In this document: one piece after another, positions 34,404 through 41,658 of the stretch | How the letters are laid out: each line of letters starts with the position of its first letter | Position numbering within the stretch: the stretch's first letter is position 1 | NCBI RefSeq assembly: GCF_900130025.1 | Contig: NZ_FQXR01000009.1 | Location: 1 to 64,000, forward strand | Length of the DNA stretch: 64,000 nt | DNA from: Sporanaerobacter acetigenes DSM 13106 | GTDB lineage: Bacteria; Bacillota; Clostridia; Tissierellales; Sporanaerobacteraceae | Direction of reading: 5' to 3' | Position numbers and translations under genes: made by a program | The notes under the pieces: generated by a model | The model's database searches: none | The model's input: the letters and a program-made list of their open reading frames with translations, nothing else | Told to the model about the DNA's origin: nothing

Positions 34404-34987
34404 CTGGGATAGGACCTGGGAATACTAAATATTTAACTGCTCAAGTAGTGGAAGCTATAAATTCAGCTGAATGTATTGTAGCTTTTGGAAGGGCAGGAGA
34501 GTCAATAAAAGCTTTGAGAAGTGATTATATAAAAGTTAAAAATGTAGATGAAGTGTATAGATATTCGTTAATGAAAGAAAATGTTTTGATTCTTGCATCT
34601 GGGGATCCTTGTTTTTATGGTATACTAGAGTATTTAAAAAATAAAGATATATTAGTAGATGAAGTTTTTCCTGGGTTGTCTTCTTTTCAATATATGATGG
34701 GAAAGCTTAAGAAAAGCTGGCACAATTCCAGATTTCTATCTCTTCATGGGAGAGATGAAAGTCTAGAAGTAGCATTTAATAGTCCTATGACTATTATACT
34801 TACAGATAGCACAAATACACCAAGAGTTATATCTAAAAAATTGCATGAATTGGGGCTAAGAGGAAGTATGTATATAGGATACAATTTGTCCTATAAAGAT
34901 GAATGCATATTGAAAATAAATATAGGAGAAGAAATAGAAGATATTTCTTCTTTGGCAGTGGTGGTGGTGGAAAATGAAATGGATTAG
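34391..34987 (+). CDS. cbiE: Cobalt-precorrin-7 C5-methyltransferase CbiE
   Basis: A 198-residue SAM methyltransferase of the tetrapyrrole methylase fold. It opens LTVAGIGPGNTKYLT, with the substrate loop VAFGRAGES and LASGDPCFYG (the GDP motif). Starts at a TTG within the end of cbiD; GAAAGAGG lies upstream. It overlaps cbiT by 14 bases. In many bacteria CbiE and CbiT are fused; here they are separate. Confidence 0.93.
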   Translation: MLTVAGIGPGNTKYLTAQVVEAINSAECIVAFGRAGESIKALRSDYIKVKNVDEVYRYSLMKENVLILASGDPCFYGILEYLKNKDILVDEVFPGLSSFQYMMGKLKKSWHNSRFLSLHGRDESLEVAFNSPMTIILTDSTNTPRVISKKLHELGLRGSMYIGYNLSYKDECILKINIGEEIEDISSLAVVVVENEMD

Positions 34988-35537
34988 AGATGAGGAATTT
35001 ATTCGGGGAGATATTCCTATGACTAAATTTAATATTAGAATACTTGTCATTGCCCATTTAGCTATTGAAAAAGGAGATAGACTATTAGATATAGGATCTG
35101 GAACAGGTAGTATATCTGTAGAATCAGCATTGCAAGGTGCAAATGTCTGGGCTATTGAAAAGGAGAAAGAAGGAGTAGATATTATAAATAAAAATAGTAT
35201 TAAGTTTAATGTAAATTTAAATTTAATAGAGGGACAAGCTCCAGAAGATTTGCCAGATATTGAGTTCAATAAATGTTTTATAGGTGGCAGTGGAGGAAAA
35301 CTTAATGAGATATTCAAATATTTGGAAACTCATCTAGAAGCAGGTGGTATTGTTTGTGGGAACTTTATTAGATTGCAAAATTTAGACAATTTTATTCAAT
35401 TTCTAGAAGAATATAAATACGAAAATATAGGAGTACAGTTAATTCAATCTTCCTATATGGATAAAATTGGACTTATGAAGGGACAAAATCCAATATTTAT
35501 AGTTAAGGGAATGAAAAGGAGGCTAGAAAATGATTAG
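34974..35537 (+). CDS. cbiT: Cobalt-precorrin-6B C15-methyltransferase / decarboxylase CbiT
   Basis: A 187-residue class I SAM methyltransferase that methylates C-15 and removes the C-12 acetate carboxyl. The SAM site is LLDIGSGTGSISVESAL (about 39-55), and WAIEKEKEGVDII follows. The early DEEFIRGDIPMTKFNIR stretch is typical of CbiT. Overlaps cbiE by 14 and cbiF by 8 bases; GGTGGTGGTGG provides the ribosome site. Confidence 0.95.
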   Translation: MKWIRDEEFIRGDIPMTKFNIRILVIAHLAIEKGDRLLDIGSGTGSISVESALQGANVWAIEKEKEGVDIINKNSIKFNVNLNLIEGQAPEDLPDIEFNKCFIGGSGGKLNEIFKYLETHLEAGGIVCGNFIRLQNLDNFIQFLEEYKYENIGVQLIQSSYMDKIGLMKGQNPIFIVKGMKRRLEND

Positions 35538-36285
35538 TTTTGTTGGAGCAGGTCCAGGAGATGTAGATCTTATAACGGTCAAAGGTAGAAGACTTTTAGA
35601 AGGAGCAGATATTGTTATTTATGCTGGGAGTTTAGTATCTAAGGCACATTTAGATTATTGTAAAGATAAATGTAAATTTTACAATAGTGCTTATATGACA
35701 TTGGAAGAAGTTATAGAAAAAATGGTAGAAGGAGAAGAAAAAGGGCTTAAAGTTGTGAGACTTCATACAGGGGACCCTACTATATATGGAGCAATAAAAG
35801 AACAGATGGATTTTCTTGATAAAAAAGATATACAGTATGAGGTTATTCCAGGGGTTAGTTCTTTCACTGCAGCTTGTTCAGCTATAAAAAGTGAATTTAC
35901 ACTTCCAAGTTTAAGTCAAACTGTTATACTTACCCGAATAGAAGGAAGAACCAGTGTGCCAGAAAGTGAAGACTTAGAAAAATTAGCTTCTTATGGGGCT
36001 TCTATGGCCATATTTCTTTCTGTGCAACAGATAGAAAATGTAGTTGAAAAATTAAAAAGAGGATATAAAAGAGGAGATGTACCTATTGCAGTAGTATATA
36101 AAGCTACTTGGGAAGATGAAAAAATCCTTATAGGTACTTTAAATGATATTGTAGACAAAGTGAAAAAGGAAGGCATAAATAAAACTGCTCAAATATTAGT
36201 GGGGGATTTTATAGATAGTTCTTATGAGAGATCTAAATTGTATGATCCAAAGTTCACCCATGAATATAGGGAGGCGAAAAATTGA
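35530..36285 (+). CDS. cbiF: Cobalt-precorrin-4 C11-methyltransferase CbiF
   Basis: A 251-residue tetrapyrrole methylase that methylates C-11. It opens SFVGAGPGDVDLITVKG, with YAGSLVSKAHLD, RLHTGDPTIYGAI and YEVIPGVSSFTAACS. These markers separate CbiF from CbiE and CbiH. GGAGGCTAG precedes the ATG inside cbiT. It ends in a 4-base overlap with cbiG, whose hydrolase acts on its product. Confidence 0.96.
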   Translation: MISFVGAGPGDVDLITVKGRRLLEGADIVIYAGSLVSKAHLDYCKDKCKFYNSAYMTLEEVIEKMVEGEEKGLKVVRLHTGDPTIYGAIKEQMDFLDKKDIQYEVIPGVSSFTAACSAIKSEFTLPSLSQTVILTRIEGRTSVPESEDLEKLASYGASMAIFLSVQQIENVVEKLKRGYKRGDVPIAVVYKATWEDEKILIGTLNDIVDKVKKEGINKTAQILVGDFIDSSYERSKLYDPKFTHEYREAKN

Positions 36286-37304
36286 AGGTAGCATGTCTAT
36301 CTTTTACAGACAAAGGTAGAGATATAGGGTGTAAATTAGAGCAATATAGGGATAAAAAAGCTTTTCTAGAAATTCATCACTATAACAATTCACAAGTCGA
36401 GGGTGGAATAAAATCCATATTAGAAAATATAGTTAAGGAATATGAGGGGATAGTATTTATTTCAGCTACGGGTATAGCAGTACGAATGATTTCTCCATAC
36501 GTAATAGATAAAACTGTAGATCCAGCTGTAGTAGTTGTTGACGATTTGGGAAGATATTCCATAAGCTTATTGTCAGGGCATATAGGTGGAGGAAATAGAT
36601 TGTGTGAAATTGTAGGAGAAATACTTGGGGCAAAGTCAATCATAACTACTGCTTCTGATGGGAGGAAGATAGAAGCAGTAGATATATTTGCCATGAGAAA
36701 AGGCTATGTTATGGAGAATATGGAAGAGGTAAAGCAGATAACCAGTATGATGGTTAATGATAAAAGAATAGGCTATTTTTCTGAAATGGAAGGTCATATA
36801 AGATATGATAATTTGGTTTTTATTCATGGATTAGAAAATGTAAAGAAATATCAAGACAAGGTAGATGGAGTATTGTGTATAAGTTCTATAAAGTATATAG
36901 ATATCACTATACCCCATGTAGTATTGAGGCCTAAAAATTTAAATATAGGAGTAGGTTGTAAAAAAGGTACTAGTGGAAAAGAAATAATAAATGCTATATT
37001 AGATGTGCTTGATAAAAATAATTTTTCATCAAGTTCTATAAAGTCTATAAATACTATTGAAATAAAAAGCGGTGAATTAGGTATTTTAGAAGCTGCAAGT
37101 TATTTTAAATGTCCTAGGAATATTTATACTGTAGAAGAAATAAAAATAGTGGAAGAAAAATTTGGGAAAAGCGATTTTGTTAAAAGAAATGTAGGAGTTT
37201 ATTCTGTCAGTGAACCCTGTGCGTATCTATCAGGAGGAGAGATAGTGGTAGGGAAAACCAAATGTAATGGTATAACTGTGGCAGTTTCAAAGGAGATGAT
37301 TTAG
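36282..37304 (+). CDS. cbiG: Cobalt-precorrin-5A hydrolase CbiG
   Basis: A 340-residue protein that opens the delta-lactone of cobalt-precorrin-5A and releases acetaldehyde. The central signature is ISATGIAVRMISPY (about 59-72), then VVVDDLGRYSISLLSGHIGG (about 84-103). The C-terminal domain from about 228 carries GVGCKKGTS. TTG start, with AGGGAGGCG 6 bases upstream. One base separates it from cbiH. Confidence 0.94.
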   Translation: MKVACLSFTDKGRDIGCKLEQYRDKKAFLEIHHYNNSQVEGGIKSILENIVKEYEGIVFISATGIAVRMISPYVIDKTVDPAVVVVDDLGRYSISLLSGHIGGGNRLCEIVGEILGAKSIITTASDGRKIEAVDIFAMRKGYVMENMEEVKQITSMMVNDKRIGYFSEMEGHIRYDNLVFIHGLENVKKYQDKVDGVLCISSIKYIDITIPHVVLRPKNLNIGVGCKKGTSGKEIINAILDVLDKNNFSSSSIKSINTIEIKSGELGILEAASYFKCPRNIYTVEEIKIVEEKFGKSDFVKRNVGVYSVSEPCAYLSGGEIVVGKTKCNGITVAVSKEMI

Positions 37305-37305
37305 T

Positions 37306-38025
37306 ATGTCTAAACTTTATGTAGTAGGTATAGGGCCAGGCGGAAGAAAAAATATGACAATCAGAGCAGTAGAGGCTATAAAAAAATGTTCAGTAATAGT
37401 AGGATATGCTCCCTATATTGAATATTTGGGAGATTTAAAAAAAGGAAAGGAAATTTATTCAACGGGAATGAGGGGAGAAATTGAAAGATGTAATATAGCC
37501 ATAAAAAAAGCAAAAGAAGGAAAAGACACTGCTATCATAAGCACTGGAGATTCAGGCCTTTATGGTATGGCTGGACCAATTTTGGAATTGGCTGAAAGAA
37601 TAGACGTAGAAATAATACCTGGAATAGTAGCTGCCTTCTCAGCTGCTAGTGAATTGGGTGCTCCCATTATGCATGACTATTGTTCTATTAGCTTGAGTGA
37701 TTTGATGACTCCTTGGGATGTAATAGAAAAGAGAATAGAATATGCATCTTGTGGGGATTTTGTTATAACAATCTACAATCCAAAGAGTAAAACTAGGACT
37801 GATCATTTAAAAAAAGCTGTGGATATAATGCTTAAATATAAAGGACCAAAGACACCTGTGGGGATAGTTAAAAACTCGGGAAGGGCCGATACGGAAAAAT
37901 ATATTACTACTTTAGATGATATAGACTATGATATTGTAGATATGATGTGTGTTTTAATTATTGGCAACAACAACACCTATATAAAAGATGGCTTCATTAT
38001 AACTCCTAGGGGGTATGAAATTTGA
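37306..38025 (+). CDS. cbiH: Cobalt-precorrin-3 C17-methyltransferase CbiH
   Basis: A 239-residue tetrapyrrole methylase that contracts the ring while methylating C-17. It opens LYVVGIGPGGRKNMTIRA, with VGYAPYIEYLG, ISTGDSGLYGMAGP, VAAFSAASELGAPIMHDY and the ITIYNPKSKTR stretch typical of CobJ/CbiH. AAAGGAGATG precedes the ATG. Its usual fusion partner is absent. It overlaps cbiJ by 4 bases. Confidence 0.95.
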   Translation: MSKLYVVGIGPGGRKNMTIRAVEAIKKCSVIVGYAPYIEYLGDLKKGKEIYSTGMRGEIERCNIAIKKAKEGKDTAIISTGDSGLYGMAGPILELAERIDVEIIPGIVAAFSAASELGAPIMHDYCSISLSDLMTPWDVIEKRIEYASCGDFVITIYNPKSKTRTDHLKKAVDIMLKYKGPKTPVGIVKNSGRADTEKYITTLDDIDYDIVDMMCVLIIGNNNTYIKDGFIITPRGYEI

Positions 38026-38765
38026 TATGGATAATAGGAGGGACTAGTGAAGCAAGTATTCTTTCACGGAAAATAGAGGATGTAGATGATTTTGTCATAA
38101 CTAGTGCTACTGAAAGTGAAGAGGAATTTATAGATTTGAACAAGCTAATTGTTGGAAGAATGGGATTAGAGGATATGTTGAATTTTGTTGAAGAGAAGGA
38201 TATAAGTCTTATAGTTGATTTGTCTCATCCCTATGCCAAAATTGTAAGTGAAAATGCTAGGAAAGTATCCAAAATAAAAAATATAATGTATATAAGATAT
38301 GTTAGAAAAAAATCAGAAATTCCTTCAAATGCTATATATTTAAAAACTTATGAAGATTGTATAGAGTATCTTAAAAATATTTCTGGGACTGTATTTTTCA
38401 CTACAGGTTCAAAAAACATAGGAGATTTTGAAAAAATAAGGGAAAACAATAGATTTATCTATAGGATACTTCCTGCCAATAGTAGTATAGAAGAATGTAA
38501 GGAATGGAATGTAGCAATGAAAGATATTGTAGCTATTCTGGGACCATTTTCTATAGATTTCAATAAATCTATGTTTAAAGAATACAATGCAGATTATGTA
38601 GTTATGAAAGACAGTGGAGAAGCAGGGGGGACATTAGAAAAGATACTTGCTTGTAATGAATTAAATATATTACCTATAGTAATAGGGAGAGAAAAAGAAG
38701 ATGGAATTGATGATTTAGATGAAATTGAAAAAATTATAAGAAATCAAAAAAAGAAAGGAGAATAG
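38022..38765 (+). CDS. cbiJ: Cobalt-precorrin-6A reductase CbiJ
   Basis: A 247-residue NAD(P)H-dependent reductase. It opens with the nucleotide loop WIIGGTSEASILSRKI, then VGRMGLEDM, VDLSHPYAKIVSENAR, FTTGSKNIGDF and VMKDSGEAGGTLEK, all CobK/CbiJ markers. TTG start overlapping the cbiH stop; AGGGGGTATG lies upstream. The Cys-rich small protein gene follows two bases later. Confidence 0.94.
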   Translation: MIWIIGGTSEASILSRKIEDVDDFVITSATESEEEFIDLNKLIVGRMGLEDMLNFVEEKDISLIVDLSHPYAKIVSENARKVSKIKNIMYIRYVRKKSEIPSNAIYLKTYEDCIEYLKNISGTVFFTTGSKNIGDFEKIRENNRFIYRILPANSSIEECKEWNVAMKDIVAILGPFSIDFNKSMFKEYNADYVVMKDSGEAGGTLEKILACNELNILPIVIGREKEDGIDDLDEIEKIIRNQKKKGE

Positions 38766-38767
38766 CT

Positions 38768-39037
38768 ATGGAAAATTCATATAGGTTTTATAGAAATACG
38801 GCGTGTAAGTATTTTCCATGTCACAAGGTGAAAAATGAAGAGGATTTTAATTGCATGTTTTGCTACTGTCCTCTCTATTTTTTGGAAGACTGTGGAGGGA
38901 ATCATAAAGATTATAATGGAATAAAAGATTGTAGCAATTGTCTTATACCTCATTCGCCAAATGGGTATGACTATATCAACAACAAAATAATGGCTATAAA
39001 CAGGGAAAAAATGAAAAACAGTGATTCTTGCAAATAA
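38768..39037 (+). CDS. Cysteine-rich small protein of cobalamin operons
   Basis: An 89-residue protein with ten cysteines in pairs: TACKYFPCH, FNCMFCYCPLYF, EDCGG and KDCSNCLIPH. This matches the cysteine-rich small domain (PF04071) found at the end of, or fused to, cobalamin genes. Its role is not known; a metal or iron-sulfur site is likely. GAAAGGAG precedes the ATG. It is the last gene of the operon. A Mn riboswitch with its own terminator follows. Confidence 0.88.
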   Translation: MENSYRFYRNTACKYFPCHKVKNEEDFNCMFCYCPLYFLEDCGGNHKDYNGIKDCSNCLIPHSPNGYDYINNKIMAINREKMKNSDSCK

Positions 39038-39085
39038 TTTTTGTATAATGTATAATGGATGTAAAATTTAAGTGATTTTTTGCTA

Positions 39086-39180
39086 GAGGGGAGTAGCTGC
39101 AAATATTTGCAAATAGGATCAACATACTGGTAGAAATACCTGGTTCTATTTACTCTTACAAAAAAGAGGAGCGAGACTTT
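39086..39180 (+). ncRNA. Second yybP-ykoY manganese riboswitch
   Basis: GAGGGGAGTAGC at 39086-39097 and GAGCGAGACTTT at 39169-39180 are the conserved strands of this Mn2+ aptamer. They frame two variable hairpins. The 3' strand overlaps a terminator arm. It precedes a GDT1-family gene, a classic target. Confidence 0.9.
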
Positions 39181-39224
39181 TAGCTTAATGGGGAACAATA
39201 CCTATTAAGCTAAAAGTTTTTTTT
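39177..39224 (+). terminator. Terminator of the second Mn riboswitch
   Basis: CTTTTAGCTTAAT (39177-39189) pairs with ATTAAGCTAAAAG (39204-39216), followed by TTTTTTTTC. Confidence 0.88.
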
Positions 39225-39251
39225 CTATGTAAACAAAAGGAGGATGGAATT

Positions 39252-40361
39252 GTGTTTAGTGAACTGATGAGAAGTTTTTTACTTATTTTTGCAGCTGAAA
39301 TGGGAGATAAAACTCAAATTTTAGCTATGACTTTTGCAACTCAATACAAGGTGAGACAAGTGCTTTTAGGTGTTTTTTTTGGAGTATTTTTAAATCATGG
39401 TATAGCTATAGTCCTTGGAAGATATCTTTCGAAGATCATTCCAATGAGTTTTATTCAAATAGTTGCAGGTTTGCTTTTTGTAGTTTTTGGTATATTAGCA
39501 TTAGTGGATGAAGACGATGAAGAACAAAGTAGAAATAAAAATAACTTTGGTCCTGTAATGACTGTGGCTTTGGCATTTTTTGTTGGAGAATTGGGAGATA
39601 AAACTCAACTTACTGCTATGACATTGGCTACAGAAGGAAATTATCCGTTTTTCATACTTATGGGAACTACTTTGGGAATGATAGCTGTAAGTGGCATAGG
39701 GATTTTTGTAGGGAGCAAAATAGGTGAAAAAATTCCAGATATTTTTATAAAGCTTATTTCATCCTTTGTATTCATAACTTTTGGTACACTAAAATTTTTT
39801 CAGACTATGCCAAGTAAGTATCTAACATCTTTAAATATTGGACTTTATTTTGGAATATTGTCATTATTAGCTATTATATTCATAAAAAAACTCATATTGA
39901 AAAGAAAATCTGGAGAAAAATCAGCATTAAAGGAAGTAGCAGCGACACTTTATATACAGATGCAAGAACTAAATGAAGCAGTAAATGGTATTTGTTTAGG
40001 TGAAGGAACTTGTGGTATGTGCATGGGAAATGAATGTATTATTGGATATACTAAAAAAATTCTTAAAGATGCAAGAGAAAATGAAAAGTATTATATTGAT
40101 GATGATATAAATTTAAATGTGAATGATAAAAAATTTGACATAGATAAAGTGGTAGAAGCATTGAGTTTAATAATAGCAGATTATATGAGATATGGAGTAG
40201 ATAAAGATGATAAATTTATTGTCAATAAAGTCAGAGTAGCCCTAGAAAAAATTGCTTTTGGCAAGAAATTGTATTTTGATGGGAATATAGATAAGTATAT
40301 AAAGAGTATTTATAGACAAAATGAATATATAGGAGAAAAAATAGAAAAAGATATACGATAA
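39252..40361 (+). CDS. TMEM165/GDT1 family Mn2+ exporter with soluble C-terminal extension
   Basis: A 369-residue protein. Residues about 1-215 have six to seven membrane helices with the two family motifs ExGDKT: AAEMGDKTQILAMTF (about 14-28) and GELGDKTQLTAMTLA (about 114-128). Such proteins export Mn2+ (MneA type) or exchange Ca2+/Mn2+ for H+. Residues about 215-369 are an extra soluble part with a four-Cys motif reading CLGEGTCGMCMGNEC, then a helical region. Most bacterial members stop near 190-230 residues, so this tail is unusual. GTG start behind AAAGGAGG. Mn riboswitch control supports the export role. Confidence 0.9.
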   Translation: MFSELMRSFLLIFAAEMGDKTQILAMTFATQYKVRQVLLGVFFGVFLNHGIAIVLGRYLSKIIPMSFIQIVAGLLFVVFGILALVDEDDEEQSRNKNNFGPVMTVALAFFVGELGDKTQLTAMTLATEGNYPFFILMGTTLGMIAVSGIGIFVGSKIGEKIPDIFIKLISSFVFITFGTLKFFQTMPSKYLTSLNIGLYFGILSLLAIIFIKKLILKRKSGEKSALKEVAATLYIQMQELNEAVNGICLGEGTCGMCMGNECIIGYTKKILKDARENEKYYIDDDINLNVNDKKFDIDKVVEALSLIIADYMRYGVDKDDKFIVNKVRVALEKIAFGKKLYFDGNIDKYIKSIYRQNEYIGEKIEKDIR

Positions 40362-40369
40362 TCATTATC
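40357..40369. promoter_or_regulatory. PerR/Fur-like palindrome upstream of peroxiredoxin
   Basis: GATAAT-C-ATTATC, a perfect 6-1-6 palindrome matching half of the Fur consensus and close to PerR boxes. It overlaps the stop of the GDT1 gene, 80 bases before the peroxiredoxin start. No matching promoter is clear, so this is tentative. Confidence 0.35.
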
Positions 40370-40448
40370 AAATGAAAAATCGTTTAAATAATATTTATTT
40401 GGGAATATATAAATTGAAAGCAAATATTATATAATGAGGAGGTATATT

Positions 40449-40970
40449 ATGGAAAGACTGGTAGGGAAAAGTGCACCTGAATTTACAATGAATGCTAGCT
40501 TAGGTAGTGGAGAAAATTTTACTACTGTGAGTTTAAATGACTATAGAGGCAAATGGCTTGTAATGTTTTTCTATCCTGCAGATTTTACTTTTGTTTGTCC
40601 AACAGAGATTACAGGATATAGTAAAAGATATGAGGATTTTAAAAAAGAGGGAGCCGAAGTTTTGGCTGTAAGCGTTGATAGTGAGCATTCACATAAAGCT
40701 TGGATAAATACTAGTTTGGGAAAAATTAACTTTCCTATAGGGGCAGATATGACAAAGCAAGTGTCCAAAGATTATGGAGTACTTATTGAAGAACAAGGAG
40801 TTGCCTTAAGAGGATTATTCATTATAGACCCTGAAGGAGTAGTTAGATATTCAGTTATTCATGATTTAAATGTAGGTAGAAGTGTTGATGAGACCTTGAG
40901 AGTATTAAAAGCCTTAAAGACTGGGGGACTTTGCCCAGTAGATTGGGAAGAAGGAGAAGATTTGTTATAG
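40449..40970 (+). CDS. 2-Cys peroxiredoxin (AhpC/Prx1 type)
   Basis: A 173-residue peroxiredoxin that reduces peroxides. The peroxidatic Cys is C50 in FTFVCPTEITG and the resolving Cys is about C162 in GGLCPVDW, as in AhpC-type enzymes. Other markers: FYPADFTF, SVDSEHSHKAW and ALRGLFIIDPEG. The ATG at 40449 follows GAGGAGG by 6 bases; an in-frame ATG 15 bases earlier has no such site. No AhpF or thioredoxin gene is adjacent. A terminator follows, so it is probably transcribed alone. Confidence 0.95.
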   Translation: MERLVGKSAPEFTMNASLGSGENFTTVSLNDYRGKWLVMFFYPADFTFVCPTEITGYSKRYEDFKKEGAEVLAVSVDSEHSHKAWINTSLGKINFPIGADMTKQVSKDYGVLIEEQGVALRGLFIIDPEGVVRYSVIHDLNVGRSVDETLRVLKALKTGGLCPVDWEEGEDLL

Positions 40971-40973
40971 ATT

Positions 40974-41003
40974 AAATAAGTGGCCAAATTTGGCCACTTA
41001 TTT
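40974..41003 (+). terminator. 30-bp perfect palindrome, probable terminator
   Basis: AAATAAGTGGCCAAA is followed directly by its reverse complement. In RNA this forms a strong hairpin with a T-rich 3' side, just after the peroxiredoxin stop. Confidence 0.65.
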
Positions 41004-41024
41004 GTTAAAAGGGGAGATTTACAT

Positions 41025-41639
41025 ATGAATTTTGATATGATTAGGGAAAAATTTCATAGAAGAGTTTCAAAACCATTAGATGTAAAGGATAATTATGCAG
41101 TATTGGTACCACTAATTAAGAAAGATGGCAAAATAGAATTGCTATATGAGATAAGAGCAGAAAATTTAAAAAATCAACCGGGAGAAATATCTTTTCCAGG
41201 AGGCAAAGTGGAAATAGGGGAAAACTTTAAAGAGGCAGCTGCTAGAGAAACTTGTGAAGAACTCAATATATGTAAAGAAAACATTGAAGTGATAGGACAT
41301 TTAGACTATTTGGTTTCTTACTCAAACATTTCTATATATCCATTTTTAGGAATTCTTCATGATACAAATTTTGAGGATATAAAATATAGTGAAGATGAAG
41401 TAAGTTCTATTTTTACAGTACCTTTTAAGTTTTTTATGGAAAATGAACCTAAAGTCTATTATATAGATTTAGAGACATCTATTGGAGAAAAATTTCCATA
41501 TGAAAAAATTCCGGGTGGGAAAAATTATGATTGGAAACAAGGAAAATATTCAGTCTACTTTTATGAATACAAGAAATATACAATTTGGGGTATGACAGCA
41601 AAAATTACCAAAAACTTTATAGATATAATAAAAAGCTAA
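41025..41639 (+). CDS. NUDIX hydrolase, CoA pyrophosphatase-like
   Basis: A 204-residue NUDIX protein. The NUDIX box is GGKVEIGENFKEAAARETCEEL (written in part: GGKVEIGE then REtxEEL at about 60-81), preceded by LKNQPGEISFPGG. The QPGEISFPGG stretch together with LLYEIRAENL marks the CoA pyrophosphatase (NudL/YeaB) branch, which cleaves CoA or acyl-CoA. The ATG at 41025 follows GGGGAG by 7 bases. A terminator lies on each side, so it forms a single-gene unit. Confidence 0.88.
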   Translation: MNFDMIREKFHRRVSKPLDVKDNYAVLVPLIKKDGKIELLYEIRAENLKNQPGEISFPGGKVEIGENFKEAAARETCEELNICKENIEVIGHLDYLVSYSNISIYPFLGILHDTNFEDIKYSEDEVSSIFTVPFKFFMENEPKVYYIDLETSIGEKFPYEKIPGGKNYDWKQGKYSVYFYEYKKYTIWGMTAKITKNFIDIIKS

Positions 41640-41658
41640 TATAATATTAGCTTTTTTT
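41630..41658. terminator. Bidirectional terminator
   Basis: AAAAAGCTAATAT and ATATTAGCTTTTT form a near-perfect palindrome between the convergent NUDIX and MATE genes. Confidence 0.8.

Noticed and set aside
34856-35317. 153-codon open frame opposite cbiE/cbiT
   Set aside because: It runs against two well-recognised, overlapping cobalamin genes and has no family resemblance.
40430-40435. TATAAT considered as the peroxiredoxin -10 box
   Set aside because: It lies directly against the ribosome site, so the transcript would begin at or within that site.
40974-41003. 30-bp perfect palindrome considered as an operator
   Set aside because: Its place just after a stop codon and the T-rich 3' side fit a terminator better.
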